Origin: Stomorhina lunata
Taxonomy: Eukaryota; Arthropoda; Insecta; Diptera; Rhiniidae
Length of the DNA: 64,000 nucleotides
Direction: 5' to 3'
Assembly (NCBI GenBank): GCA_933228675.1
Contig: OW121741.1
Span: 40,639,952 to 40,703,951 of the forward strand
Each line of letters starts with the position of its first letter. The stretch's first letter is position 1. The notes under the pieces were generated by a model. That model did not search any database, was not told the DNA's origin, and saw only the letters and a program-made list of their open reading frames with translations. Below are positions 44,451 to 55,100 of this stretch, piece after piece. The translations under genes were made by a program, and so were the position numbers.

Positions 44451-45572
44451 AGTTCTTCAAAATCTGTTTAAATTCTAAGCAACATTTTTAGCCTCTTTTT
44501 TTCTGACACTGTTTCAATACCGTCGTCCTCTGTCATCTCTCGCAAATACACTTGCAACACACAAGTATGTATGTATACACTCGTATTATAAATATGCATT
44601 ATTCCAATATATACGAGTATGATAAATTTATAAGCAGGATCAAAATTGCTTTTGTTTTAACAAATGGTTTTTGATAATTTATTTGATCTATGTATCAAAT
44701 ATAAGTAGATGTATCTAGTAAATATTTATTACAAAAATATTTTCAAAGCCATATTATTTTATAGGAGCAAAAAGAAAGACGAAAGCATAAATGTCTCCTA
44801 TAAATGCTCTTAGACAGGAAGTAATAGTTTTTGGTATTTTTACTTTTTGAAGATATGAACTTACCTAAAGTTTGTCAGTGATACTGAAGCTTATACATAA
44901 ATAATCAAAAGCATAAATTTAAGGTATAATAAATAAATTGTAAAAACAGTAAATTTATGTATTTGCATATCCTTGATATACATATTCAATAAAATGTTGG
45001 GAGTGGAAAAACTACAAAACTTTCAACACATAAATCACATTGAAATTAGTCAAAATCGGACCATTTTGTTGGGAATTTTTTGTAAAACATTACTTTATAT
45101 TTTGTGTGTTTGGGTTTCTCAATCATAGAAATTTGATCATATTTTAAATACGTATGTATATTAGGGTGTTTCATTTTATACACTTTTGCCGAAATGTCAC
45201 TTTTAACCCAGGAAAAGAAAGGGTTGAACTTTTCCAATATCAAAAAACATTTTGTTATTATTTTAATCCAAATTAAACATAGTTAAAATTTACCAAGGAT
45301 CTATTGAAATTATTACCAAATATTGACATTTTCGCGAAATTTGAAGATTTCAAATAGCGAAACGGTTCATGATAACGACTGAAACCTTCTTGAATTGTCA
45401 TGTCTTTAAAGCACTGATAAGCAAATTCTAAATTTTTTACATTTGTGAAACAAAATTTTCAAAAAAATAAAAAAATGAGTTTTGAAACCGGCCTAAGAAA
45501 AAAGTACCATATTTCAATACGAACAAAAGTATGTAAATTTGATTATATTTTTTCAAAATGAAACAATTTAGT
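44451..45572. other. Non-genic AT-rich DNA
   Basis: No gene recognised. TTAGGGTGTTTCATTTTATA at 45,162 resembles a transposon terminus seen in many insect genomes, but no partner end was found. Confidence 0.35.
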
Positions 45573-46036
45573 ACTAACAGCAAGGTTCAGAAAGTACACA
45601 CATCAAACGTACATCGTACTGTTCGGTTGTTTTGAACAGTATTTTTATTTTCATAACATTTATGTGTGTTTTAAAATTTTTGTCTGTGCCGTACACAGTC
45701 ATACATGTACTTTTGTTTTTCGATTAGAACATATTTCAATCACACACGATCAAGTGTACCAATATTTTAAGTTCGTGTATGTACGCAACCACAAAGTACA
45801 TGTACAATTGAAAGATTCGAGTTCAACAAACTTTATGTTGATGTTTATGTACGACAAGAAAAGTACATGAAAGATATGAAAATTTTCGTGTAGCTGAGAT
45901 TTAAGTAAATGTTTGTGTGTGAAAAACGTACGTGAATGCTGAAAATATGTACATTTATGTTCGAATGAGTGATCAAATTTAATTAAATTCAATGATACGT
46001 TTAGCGTATATACGTACATAGATTAACAGGCACTGT

Positions 46037-46130
46037 GAAAAATTTCTTTGTTTTATAGGAAATTTTTCAAAAATTTCTTATTTTTATATGAAATTTTTCA
46101 AAAATTTCTTATTTTTATAGGAAATTTTTC
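46037..46130. repeat. Short array of the 31-bp hairpin unit
   Basis: Three consecutive units with AAAAATTTCTTATTTTTATA and GGAAATTTTTC, the reverse orientation of the 40,560 array, with CTTAT in place of CCTAT in one arm. Period 31 is kept. Confidence 0.8.
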
Positions 46131-46235
46131 AACATATAGCTTACTTTATGCGTGCCATATTTTCCTATATGACTAAATTTAAACAATACAGAATTTGTTG
46201 TCTTTTCTATTTTTTATGAATTATTCAAAAGATAA

Positions 46236-46540
46236 TATATATATATAATTCCCCGACAACATTCCAATTGGAACAAGGGGTACTTATCTCAGACAATGAG
46301 CTGCATCCGATTTTATTTTTAGACTCATTGAAAGGGACCTACGTTTTAACGCCGGCTCCGAACGGCAAATGCATTAGTTAGAGAAGTTTTTCATAGCCTA
46401 ATACTCAATAACTAGCTTAGTTATGAGGTGAATTGCCGCTTTTTTGAAAATTTATTTTTTCAAGTGAGTCTGGCCAGGGATTGAACTTGGGACCTCTGGT
46501 ATGCTAGGCGGATGACTTACCTGCTATACCACGGCGGTTC
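46236..46540 (-). repeat. tRNA-derived SINE, copy 3, with target duplication
   Basis: The most complete copy, about 305 bp. It is flanked by a 13-bp duplication ATTCAAAAGATAA at 46,223-46,235 and 46,541-46,553. On the minus strand the tRNA-like head starts TGAACCGCCGTGGTATAGCA with a B box near 46,470; the 3' end reads CAATTGGAATGTTGTCGGGG, followed by an AT-rich tail (TATATATATAT). Confidence 0.9.
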
Positions 46541-46892
46541 ATTCAAAAGATAACATTTCATTTAAATTTCGGTTTTTTGTTTTTTTTTGATGGAAGATAG
46601 AATGAACCGTTTATAGATTACGTTACCATAAATCGCGTAAATACGTAGTTTTCAAAAAAAATTATTCTAAAATTAGAATTAGGGAGTAAGCATTGAAGCC
46701 CAATACTGAAGCATAAATAGCAGCATGCTATGAGTTTCGAATGTATCTGTATACCTTAAAATTTGATAAACGTAAATAAAAGTAAAACCAACAGCAGTTA
46801 TTTTAATAACATTTACTTTTAAAAAGAAAATATGTATATAATTCGTTAGTAGAAATAAAGGAAAAATATATTAAAAAAATTAAACTAAGCTG

Positions 46893-47111
46893 TTATTCAG
46901 TCTTTTCTATTTTAAGAGCTGAGCAGTCAAGTAAGTCAAAATTTAGTTTTGTAATTAAAATGTTTGAAATTGACTTCTTTGAGAGCTTAGATCTCAACTT
47001 GGTCAAGACTGTAGCAAGTGCACTAAACGCACGTTCTACCGAAACTTGTGTTGCAGGCACACCAAGTACCACTTCGGCAAGCTTACTTAGTTTTAAATTA
47101 TACTGCGACAT
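46893..47111 (-). pseudogene. hAT transposase C-terminal dimerisation domain remnant
   Basis: A 72-residue frame containing LSKLAEVVLGVPATQVSVER, then AFSALATVLTKLRSKLS and ILITKLN. PATQVSVERAFS corresponds to the 'P(A/T)(S/T)xxxERxFS' core of the hAT C-terminal dimerisation domain, which holds transposase subunits together. Zinc finger and catalytic regions are not seen. It lies inside the hAT element with matching ends and 8-bp duplication, so it is probably that element's own transposase after decay. No start upstream is supported. Confidence 0.85.
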
Positions 47112-48713
47112 TTTTTTCCAGTACTACAAAACGTTAATTTCTAACGGCTCCATTTGTTTTTCACATATAGCAAGTAATTCTGTTTTTATGTGATAATTTT
47201 GATTCATAGGATTTAAATTTGCTGTATTTACGAGTATATTGATGTGTTGGGCCAGCTTGGAGTGTGCTGTATTTGATGTACTTGGAGTAATATCTAATGG
47301 GTACTCTGAAGATGAAATATTTACATAACATTCTCATAATAATATTTCAGTAACAGTGTTTTCTGCAAACACGAAACTTGTAGGATTTTAAATAAAAATA
47401 AAATAATTGGGATAGAAATCGTCAAGCGTTAATTTTTATCTCTAATGATCGTAAACTATAAGCAATTTGATAAACAAAATAAAAAATTAAAGTATGGATA
47501 GCTTTGCAACTGCAAAAATGTTCGTACATAAATGTAAGTATTTTTAGCATTCACGTACATTTTTGACAAACAAACATTTCCTTAAATACTGGAACACGAG
47601 AATCTTCATACCGATCATTGTACTTTTCATAACGTACACGTACATTAACATAATGTATAGGTACATTCGAATTTGTCTATCGTACATGTACTTTGTTGTC
47701 ACATGAATACACGATCACAAAATATTGGTACACTTGAAAATATGTTTGAAGTACATATATGATAGTGTTTGATACCGAAAAAAATTTTTAGACACACATA
47801 AATGTTTGAAAATAAAAATATATGTTGGATGATTTTAGTTGTGTTCGTTTACATTTATGTACGAGATTTTCGTACAGTGTGTGTACTTTTCTGAACTCTG
47901 ACTAACAGGTACTAAAATTATTATTTATATCTTAATTAACAATTTTCAATCTATAGATTTACGATGATTTTGACACAACTTATAAATTTTCAGGTGTTCT
48001 GTCGTTTCATGGTATTATGGTAACTTAAATATGACTTTACACGAAGAAATAATGCATTTATGCAAGTGGAAAAAAAAGATATTTTTTTAACAGCGATTTT
48101 CGCGAAATTTGACAAAATATGAGTCTTAGTGAATTTCTGTTGCCTTAATTTATGGACAAATTTAATTTAAAAGAATTTCCCAGCAAAACTTTGGTAATGG
48201 CAAGTACTCTGATAACTGGTTACCTTGTAACGACTACAACATACCATCCGAATAAATAATAAGTTATTACAGAAGTAGTTATTTGTAATTAAGATGGTAA
48301 TTTAAACTGAATGGCCCCGGTTCAAATCCCACCAAGGGCAACAATTTTTTTTAGTTTTTTTTTTTTTTTTATTAAAAGTGTCATTTTAAATGATTTTTGA
48401 ATTTTAAGAACTTAAATATCATCTTCTGTAAAAAAAATTTGTAAAACTAACTCACGTTAATGAAAAAATACCATCATCAGTCAATTTTGATTATGTAGGG
48501 GATGTTGAATACCAAACACGATTCTAATTGGTCTTAACTTGGTAAGCCCAACTTATCTGGGTCATCCTTCATCTCAACTGTGGACACACACCTCCTCATG
48601 GTATCACCCGGGGAGCTAGTTCCGAGAGTTGTCCCATAAGATCGGTAAAAATGGGTTAGGATTACGGGCTAGTAATCCTCTCTTGAAAAAAAATACAATG
48701 AAGAGGATAAAAT

Positions 48714-48905
48714 TAGAATTGAAATGTCCCACTACCTAATATTAGAGGATGATGTCCGAAACTTCGATGGAAAGACCAAGTAGAGGAACATTTTTCAAAG
48801 CTTGGCCTATAAAATTGGAGAATATTCGCACAAGATCGAATTCCATGGAATTCTAAAATATGCTCGGACTTTGACCTTAACAGGTTGTAACATTTAAGTA
48901 AGTAA
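48714..48905 (+). repeat. LINE-B 3'-end fragment in the right CCCAG copy
   Basis: Counterpart of 38,115-38,312. It reads CCAAGTAGAGGAACATTTTT, ATATGCTCGGACTTTGACCT and ends TTTAAGTAAGTAAGAG, the LINE-B (TAAG) tail. Confidence 0.85.
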
Positions 48906-49135
48906 GAGTCAATCTTATGTAAAAACTTATACAAAAAAGAAGATTTAAATTGTTTAAGTTTTAAAATAATTTTAAAAAAGTTTTAAAATAATTACAAAAA
49001 ATCGTATAAAAATATTTTTCCAAAAATTACAACAAAGCAAAAAAAGCAGGGAAAAACAAAGTTATTTTCACATGATTTTGGATCTAAAAATAAAAATTGT
49101 TTATATTAATTATAAGCTGCTAAGTTTTCAACATA

Positions 49136-49203
49136 TGAAGTAGCTCAGTGGAAGAGTCTCTGCCTGGCAGTCGGAGGGTCTAGGTTCGAGCCCCCATGGG
49201 ATC
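49136..49203 (+). pseudogene. tRNA-like sequence in the right CCCAG copy
   Basis: GTAGCTCAGTGGAAGAGTCT, CTGCCTGGCAG and AGGTTCGAGCCCCC. Differs from the 37,829 copy at a few positions, including the anticodon-loop region (TGG for TAG). Stem pairing is poor. Confidence 0.65.
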
Positions 49204-49459
49204 ATAAAAAAAAATTTGTATTTCGTTTAAAAATATATGTTCTTAATAAAACAACAACAAAAAAGTTGTTGCTGTTGTTGTTGTTGTTGTTGCTTTCAAA
49301 TTGCTTACCCAAGTCATTACTTTTCTGCAATTGGTAAGTACTTGCCTCCAATGACATCCCCATGTTAATGTAATGACTTAAACAGCGAATGAGTAAGTAG
49401 TTCGTGTTCAATAGTTTAACTGTTTAACTCATTATTTGGTAATGAAAAGTTTTACTGGG

Positions 49460-50038
49460 TTTTTATTTAAATATAAGTTTTAATATGAAAAACAGGTATT
49501 TTGAAAAATTTACGTTAAAGTTTTCGTCATTTACACCTGTCGTATGATATACCTATATATGAAAAGCTTGGTGGCGTCATCATCTTGAATAGTTATGGAC
49601 CCAAAGGTTAGGTTGGGCAGGTGGCTGATGTCTAAGGCAGCGTCACTTGGATTCTAAAGTGGTCCCTATGTGAAAGATAATGATTACTAGACTACAAGTA
49701 GAGAATGCTTATTTAAGCCAGCCAGTAGCTTCGATATATGTGTCTATTTTACGAACATTTAGTAAAGTTCGATAGACCAGATAAACCATGCAGAAAGAAT
49801 GCTTCCAATTGTAGAAGCCCTTAGATTTGCAAGAGCACATCGATTTGATGAAAATTAAGTATTCTGGCATGCAACCTAAAAACACAATGCCCAGTGAGGG
49901 TTGTGTACTTTAATTCATACGAATTATCCAACTAGTAAAAGTTCTTGATTAGTTATGTAAAACTCTGAAGTTAGCGGTCTGATTTAGGTCAAGGCTTTAA
50001 CAATGATTTTCAATGTATACAAGCCTTAGAATTATAAG
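49460..50038. other. Non-genic DNA
   Basis: No gene or window-wide repeat recognised. Confidence 0.35.
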
Positions 50039-50047
50039 GTATACACT

Positions 50048-50611
50048 AGAGTGGTTCGAAAAAAAATTTGAGTCAGTCACCCCCTAGGATTAAAGATAAT
50101 GTAAAAATAATTCCAAAAAAAGTTTTTTTATTTTTTTTACCACGCCTACAAATACCGCCCTTTTTGTATTTTGTTAACTGTGTAACCATCTTTAGTCCGA
50201 TCATAACATATTATACATCGATTTTCAGGGCTCTGTCAAGGCTACATTTCTCTCTTTGATAGTTTTTTACAACCTCGTCAATTTCTAGTCATAACTTTTT
50301 AAAATTCGAGTCGTACCAACCCTAATCAAATCGAGTAAAAATCTAGTTTTTAAAAGTTATGTCTATAAATTGACGTGATAGTAAAAAACTATCAAACTAT
50401 CAAAATGTAGCCCTTGCAGAGCTGCGAACAGTGATATATAAAATGTTATGATCGGACTTAAAATGGAGACACAGTGAACAAAATAGTAAAAGGGCGGTAT
50501 TTGTAGGCGTGGTAAAAAAATAAAAAAATATTTTTTGGAATTGTTTTAACATTATCTTTAATCCTAGGGGGTGACTGACATAACTATTTTTTTTTTTTTT
50601 TTTGTATGGAA
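50048..50611. mobile_element. Foldback (long inverted repeat) element
   Basis: Two arms of about 250 bp pair around a centre near 50,325. Matching landmarks are GTCAGTCACCCCCTAGGATT (50,071) and its complement (50,560-50,580), CACGCCTACAAATACCGCCC (50,141) and its complement (50,495-50,514), and GTCCGATCATAACAT on both. A direct repeat GTATACACT flanks it at 50,039-50,047 and 50,612-50,620. The outermost ends do not pair, so the boundary is uncertain. No coding. Confidence 0.75.
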
Positions 50612-50620
50612 GTATACACT

Positions 50621-51570
50621 CTTAATTTTAGATACATACGTGAAATATATAGCTTTTAAATGGATGGATATCAGCTTTGTCGGAAAAGTTATTGAAGATT
50701 TAATTATTGATCTGAAGTTAGTTAACTAATTAAGATGAATAATTTATCAATAATATTAGTATAAGTTATTTTGACGAGAGATATATTCACGTTTTTCTTG
50801 AAAAAACGAATTGATCTGGAAAAACTGGGAGATACGGATATTTTATTTTTCGACGTAGATTCAGAATATATAGGTCTTGCTCTAGTGTCTAAAAGATTTG
50901 TGGAGCTCCTGGAAGATATACCCATATGTATTTTACACAAAATTTTAGGATATCGTCCCGCCCTGAATTTCATCGTTGTCAATCAAAACACCTGAAATAT
51001 CGCTTAAACACTAAATTATATCCACCAAAAATTATAGAATGCATCAGAATTTAGGTAATCCCTGCGAGTACGCTATTAAATTTCATCAAAATAAACATCT
51101 GAGATATCGACAAAACAGGAGCTCCAAAAACTTGACTGCAACAGAAAAAGGGACATACAGGTAGACGGACGGACGTCGCGAAATCGATTTTCCTGCTGAT
51201 TCTGAGTCGATCGGTACAATTCAGATTTGTGGAGTTTATATATCAGATTTCAGGAAATCCCCACACAAAGAACGCTGTCAAATTTCACCACAATCGGTCC
51301 ATAAACACATGAGATATCGCTGAAACAATACTTACAAAATGCAAACAAAATTTCTTAGACACGTACTTTGGGCAATTTACTGTACATCACAAGTAGTGTT
51401 TTGGCGATATCTCAGTTGTTTATGGACCGCTTTTAATAAAATTTAATAACGTGCTTGGCGGTGGAATTTCCTAAAATCTGATATAAAACTTATGTATGTA
51501 TGTCCGTATTTCCGTGCTAAAAGAGGATGATTTTTCCTATTTCTGCATAAAACTGACTTACGTAAAATTT
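50621..51570. other. Unclassified dispersed-repeat-like DNA
   Basis: Contains AATCGATTTTCCTGCTGATT preceded by GACGGACGGACGTCGCG, and repeated phrases about CACAATCGGTCCATAAACAC and GAGATATCGC in both orientations. It looks like a non-coding repeat of the same general style as family A, but is not related by sequence. Confidence 0.4.
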
Positions 51571-51575
51571 CTGGT

Positions 51576-52055
51576 GTGATGAAATTTACATTTGAGGAGT
51601 TTGTAACGATGTTAACCCGCATTGAAGCATGTCTTAACTCGAGACCTTTAACGGCTATGAGTGACGATCCCACAGATTTAGTTCCATTAACCCCAGGACA
51701 TTTTTTGGTAGGAGCACCACTTGTGACACCCCCTGAACCCGATCATTCTGATCTTCGTTTGAGTATTGCCAATAGGTGGCAAAAGCTCATAGTGCTTCAC
51801 CACCAATTTGCTTTGAGATGGAATGAGGAATACCTTAAGGAACTCCATCATCCACAAAAAGATTTTGAAGTAGGCGACTTAGTTGTGATCCGTCAGGATA
51901 ATTTACCCCCAAATGAATGGCGGCTAGTTCGTATAGAGAAAACTTATGTAGGACAAGATAGCAAAGTCCGTACTGCGGACGTGAGAACGGTTTCAGGCGT
52001 TTTTACAAGGCCTATCGTGAAGCTAGTTCTCGTACCCAATTCAGAAACTCACTGA
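51576..52055 (+). pseudogene. BEL/Pao retrotransposon integrase C-terminal fragment
   Basis: A 159-residue frame ending at TGA 52,055. It shows IEACLNSRPL, LTPGHFLVGAPL, HHQFALRWNEEYL, FEVGDLVVIRQDNLPPNEWR, and a chromodomain-like tail TVSGVFTRPIVKLVLVP. These are the integrase core end and C-terminal region of BEL/Pao pol polyproteins, which insert the DNA copy into chromosomes. The protease, reverse transcriptase, RNase H and integrase catalytic core are missing; the sequence upstream of 51,576 is unrelated. Downstream, a CT-rich stretch runs to the TIR element at 52,132. No LTR was recognised. Confidence 0.88.
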
Positions 52056-52131
52056 TTGTCTTTTTTTCTCTCTCTCTCTTCTACGTCTTTTTCTTTTCCG
52101 CTCTGCAGTAAAAATGGCATCCCGACATCTA

Positions 52132-55100
52132 CACTCAGAAAAAAAATGAACTAAAATATAGGAAAATTTACTAAATTTGAGGAAAAAATGGTTGTCGTAT
52201 GGCGCCAAAGCCGTTTTTTACAGCAATTGAGTAAAAAAATTCCTTAATTCCAGGAAAAAAATTTCCTTAAGTTTTTGACAAAATTCCTTATATGAAACAA
52301 ATTTTAACTTAAATCAAATAAAATTTAACTAAAAACTTGGAAAAAAAATTACTATAATTTAGTTCATATTTTATCTGAAAACTTCTTAAAAACAAGTAAA
52401 TATCTCCTTTAATTTAGTTCAGATAAATATTTAGCAATGCTTTAATTAAGGAAATTTTTCCTTCATTTTAGTTAAAAGATAATTTATTTTTACTTAAAAC
52501 AAGTAAAAACTTCAGTAAACTTATGATCAAATTTTCTACAATAGTAGAAAAAGATTACAGAAATTCAGTAAATATTTATTTTGATCTTATAAAAAAATTA
52601 TAATTTTTAGGAAATATTTTCCTTAAAAGTGGGAAAAACAGTCAGAAAATAAATAAGTTTAATCCTTGTATTTAGTAAAATATTCATTCTCAGTATAAAA
52701 TATTTTCTACATTAATAAAACTTATTTCTAGTTTTCAGTAAATTATATACTTATCTGAATTTTATATCTCCTAAATTATACAAAAAAACTAAAATTAAAT
52801 AAAATTATTTCCTAAAAAAATGTATCCCCTTTATAAAATAAAAGTATAAAAAATGGTACAAAATATTTTTATTGATATTTTTCATAATTTTACAAAAATA
52901 TTTTAAAAATACATATACATAATTAAATAAAAAAATAATATTTAAATTTACATCAATTTTTACATTTACTTATACATATTAAAGTGCACCTTATTTTTTT
53001 AAATTTTACCTTAATTTTCACTAAGAAATGTTTTTCTTAACAAAATAATATGTTAAAAAATAAGTTTCGCATCCGCCCCCAAACAGTAAAATTAGTTCTT
53101 ATAGGAAAAAATGGAAGTATTTTTGGAAATTACAATCAATAACAACTTTTGTAAAAAATACAATAAATGTAAAGTCATAGAAATAAAAATGAATGATGTA
53201 GTTTTGTAAATTTCCCCCATTCGTATTTAAGAAAGATTCTTCAAATTAAAATAAATTTGGACAATGGCTTAATGTATTTTATTACACATTCTTTGCCATT
53301 AAATATTTGATCTTCTTTTACAAGTTTAAGAATTAATTTATTTGAAAATGTAATATAAACTTCAATATGAAAGCATTTTGGTCCAAGTTGAGAGTTAATG
53401 GAAAAAAGATATGGATTTATATAAATATATGTATTTATTAATGATGACAAATTTTATAAGGTAGATAAATAAAAAAATCGTACTTCAGAATTAACTGCAG
53501 TATAATACATTGAAAAGTATAAAAGCCTTTTTATAGTCAAATTGTTATTTACTTTGATAAAATAACATGGAAGGGACGCTCTTTGTGACGCACGGCATCT
53601 TTGGCTACGGAACACTAAAGGTCCTTAGTCTTCCCAATTTAACTAATCCAAGGTCATTTTGCAAAAAATATAAAATATAGTATAGGTGTTTAATATATAT
53701 TTTTTAATATTTTTTATTTTGAGCATACAGTTAGGGAAAATAAACTTTTTAAACTGACAACTAGTAAAATACATTATATATTTTTATTATTACTAAATCG
53801 AACAAATTTAAGAAAATAAAGCTTAAAATTTAATTTTGTTAAATGTCACAAATAGTTGTTTGGTATAAATTTTGTTCATATAGCCCAACACTTTTATCAA
53901 CCCATGTCCATTGCCGACAATCTGACCTGGTTCGGTTTATATTCGTCCATCTGATGGTCAATGAACATGAGTAAATAAAAGTGTTTGGCTAAAGGAACGT
54001 AATTTATATCAAACAATAATTTTTTAGTTTTACCTAAATTTTTTTCGATTTTGTATTAATAAATAATGTGTTAAATTTTGCCCCTTACTATATGCCCTGC
54101 CACTTTAAAACACCTATACGATTTTTTTAATTTTAGATACTTATCAATGCATTACGCAAAAGCTCAATCTAAAAATGTATTTACCTTAATACTTGCCCAT
54201 TAATTTTATATAATAGAAATTGTACCTAAATCCAAAAACTTTACATTTAGAAGATCGCTTTTGGGGTTGTTTAAATCTATTTTCTTAAAATTTGATGTTG
54301 AACTATGATATTTATTATGTATATAACAATGTCCTGGCAAACATTAAAAAACGACCCACCCTAATATAAAACTGAGGAGACAGTGTTCTTAAGGCATCAC
54401 TTACATGGTTTGTTCCTCAAAAAGTTGATCAGCAGGGAAGTCCGATGCCTTTTTTTCATTTGAAAAAACGTTGTTAGTTCCTAATGTATCCTCTGTATAT
54501 AAAGTCTTGACTTAACATTGATTGATAGCTAACTAATTTTATAGGTGCAATCTTTATATTTATACTGAATTTTAGTGGTTTCTGAGAGTGTTTTTTTATA
54601 AAAGTTTTAGTCAAATATGGACCGATTTCTAAAAAAATTAAATGAACTGAATAGTTGGACGGACGCAAACCCCCAATGTTTTCGTAAGTTTTTTATGTGG
54701 GAGCTATGGTCAAATGGTGACCAATTGCACTCTAGCTGGCATTGACATAAAACTTTGTTTTGCTTAATTTAGTGGCCATAGCTTATATACTTTATCATTT
54801 ATTGGCATTTAAATATATTTTAGAAGGAATATAGGCTGCTTCAGTTAGTGTTTTGTATGGGAGCTATGTTTATATATGACCTAGTGCTTATATAAAACTT
54901 CTTTATACTAAATGTTATCAACATACCTGTTATAATTTGTTATTTATTAGCAAATATGCGATAAGTTTCGTCAAGGTTATACGGGAGATATGGTCAAATG
55001 TATACCGATTTCGCTCAAATTCAGTTCCAAATGAATAATGTTTTCGCCAAGTTTCAGTAATCTAACACCTTTTGTTTAGGCCCTTTGGTGCCTTAAATAG

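Larger units (their letters stand above)
45581..47900. mobile_element. hAT element, decayed, with SINE insertion
   Basis: Exact 8-bp target duplication ACTAACAG at 45,573-45,580 and 47,901-47,908. The inverted ends are CAAGGTTCAGAAAGTACACA and, reversed, CAGAGTTCAGAAAAGTACAC. Subterminal regions are rich in GTACATGTAC and CGTACATTTATGTAC words. It holds a transposase C-terminal remnant on the minus strand (46,893-47,111), a SINE (46,236-46,540) and about three degenerate copies of the 31-bp hairpin unit (46,037-46,130). Length 2,320 bp. Confidence 0.9.
48179..49459 (-). mobile_element. CCCAG-ended TIR element, right (inverted) copy
   Basis: Inverted counterpart of 37,574-38,878, roughly 97% identical in stretches compared by eye. 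It has a longer GTT run and lacks about 34 bp around 48,622. It starts CCCAGCAAAACTTTGGTAAT and ends TAATGAAAAGTTTTACTGGG. The flanks (GAATTT and TTTTTA) do not show the TA duplication seen on the left copy. It contains the same LINE-B tail and tRNA-like segment. Confidence 0.85.

Noticed and set aside
46960..47193. Plus-strand open frame over the hAT remnant
   Set aside because: The minus strand carries the recognisable PATQVSVERAFS domain; the plus frame is its shadow.
50771..50995. 74-residue open frame near 50.8 kb
   Set aside because: No domain recognised and adjacent DNA looks like a non-coding dispersed repeat.
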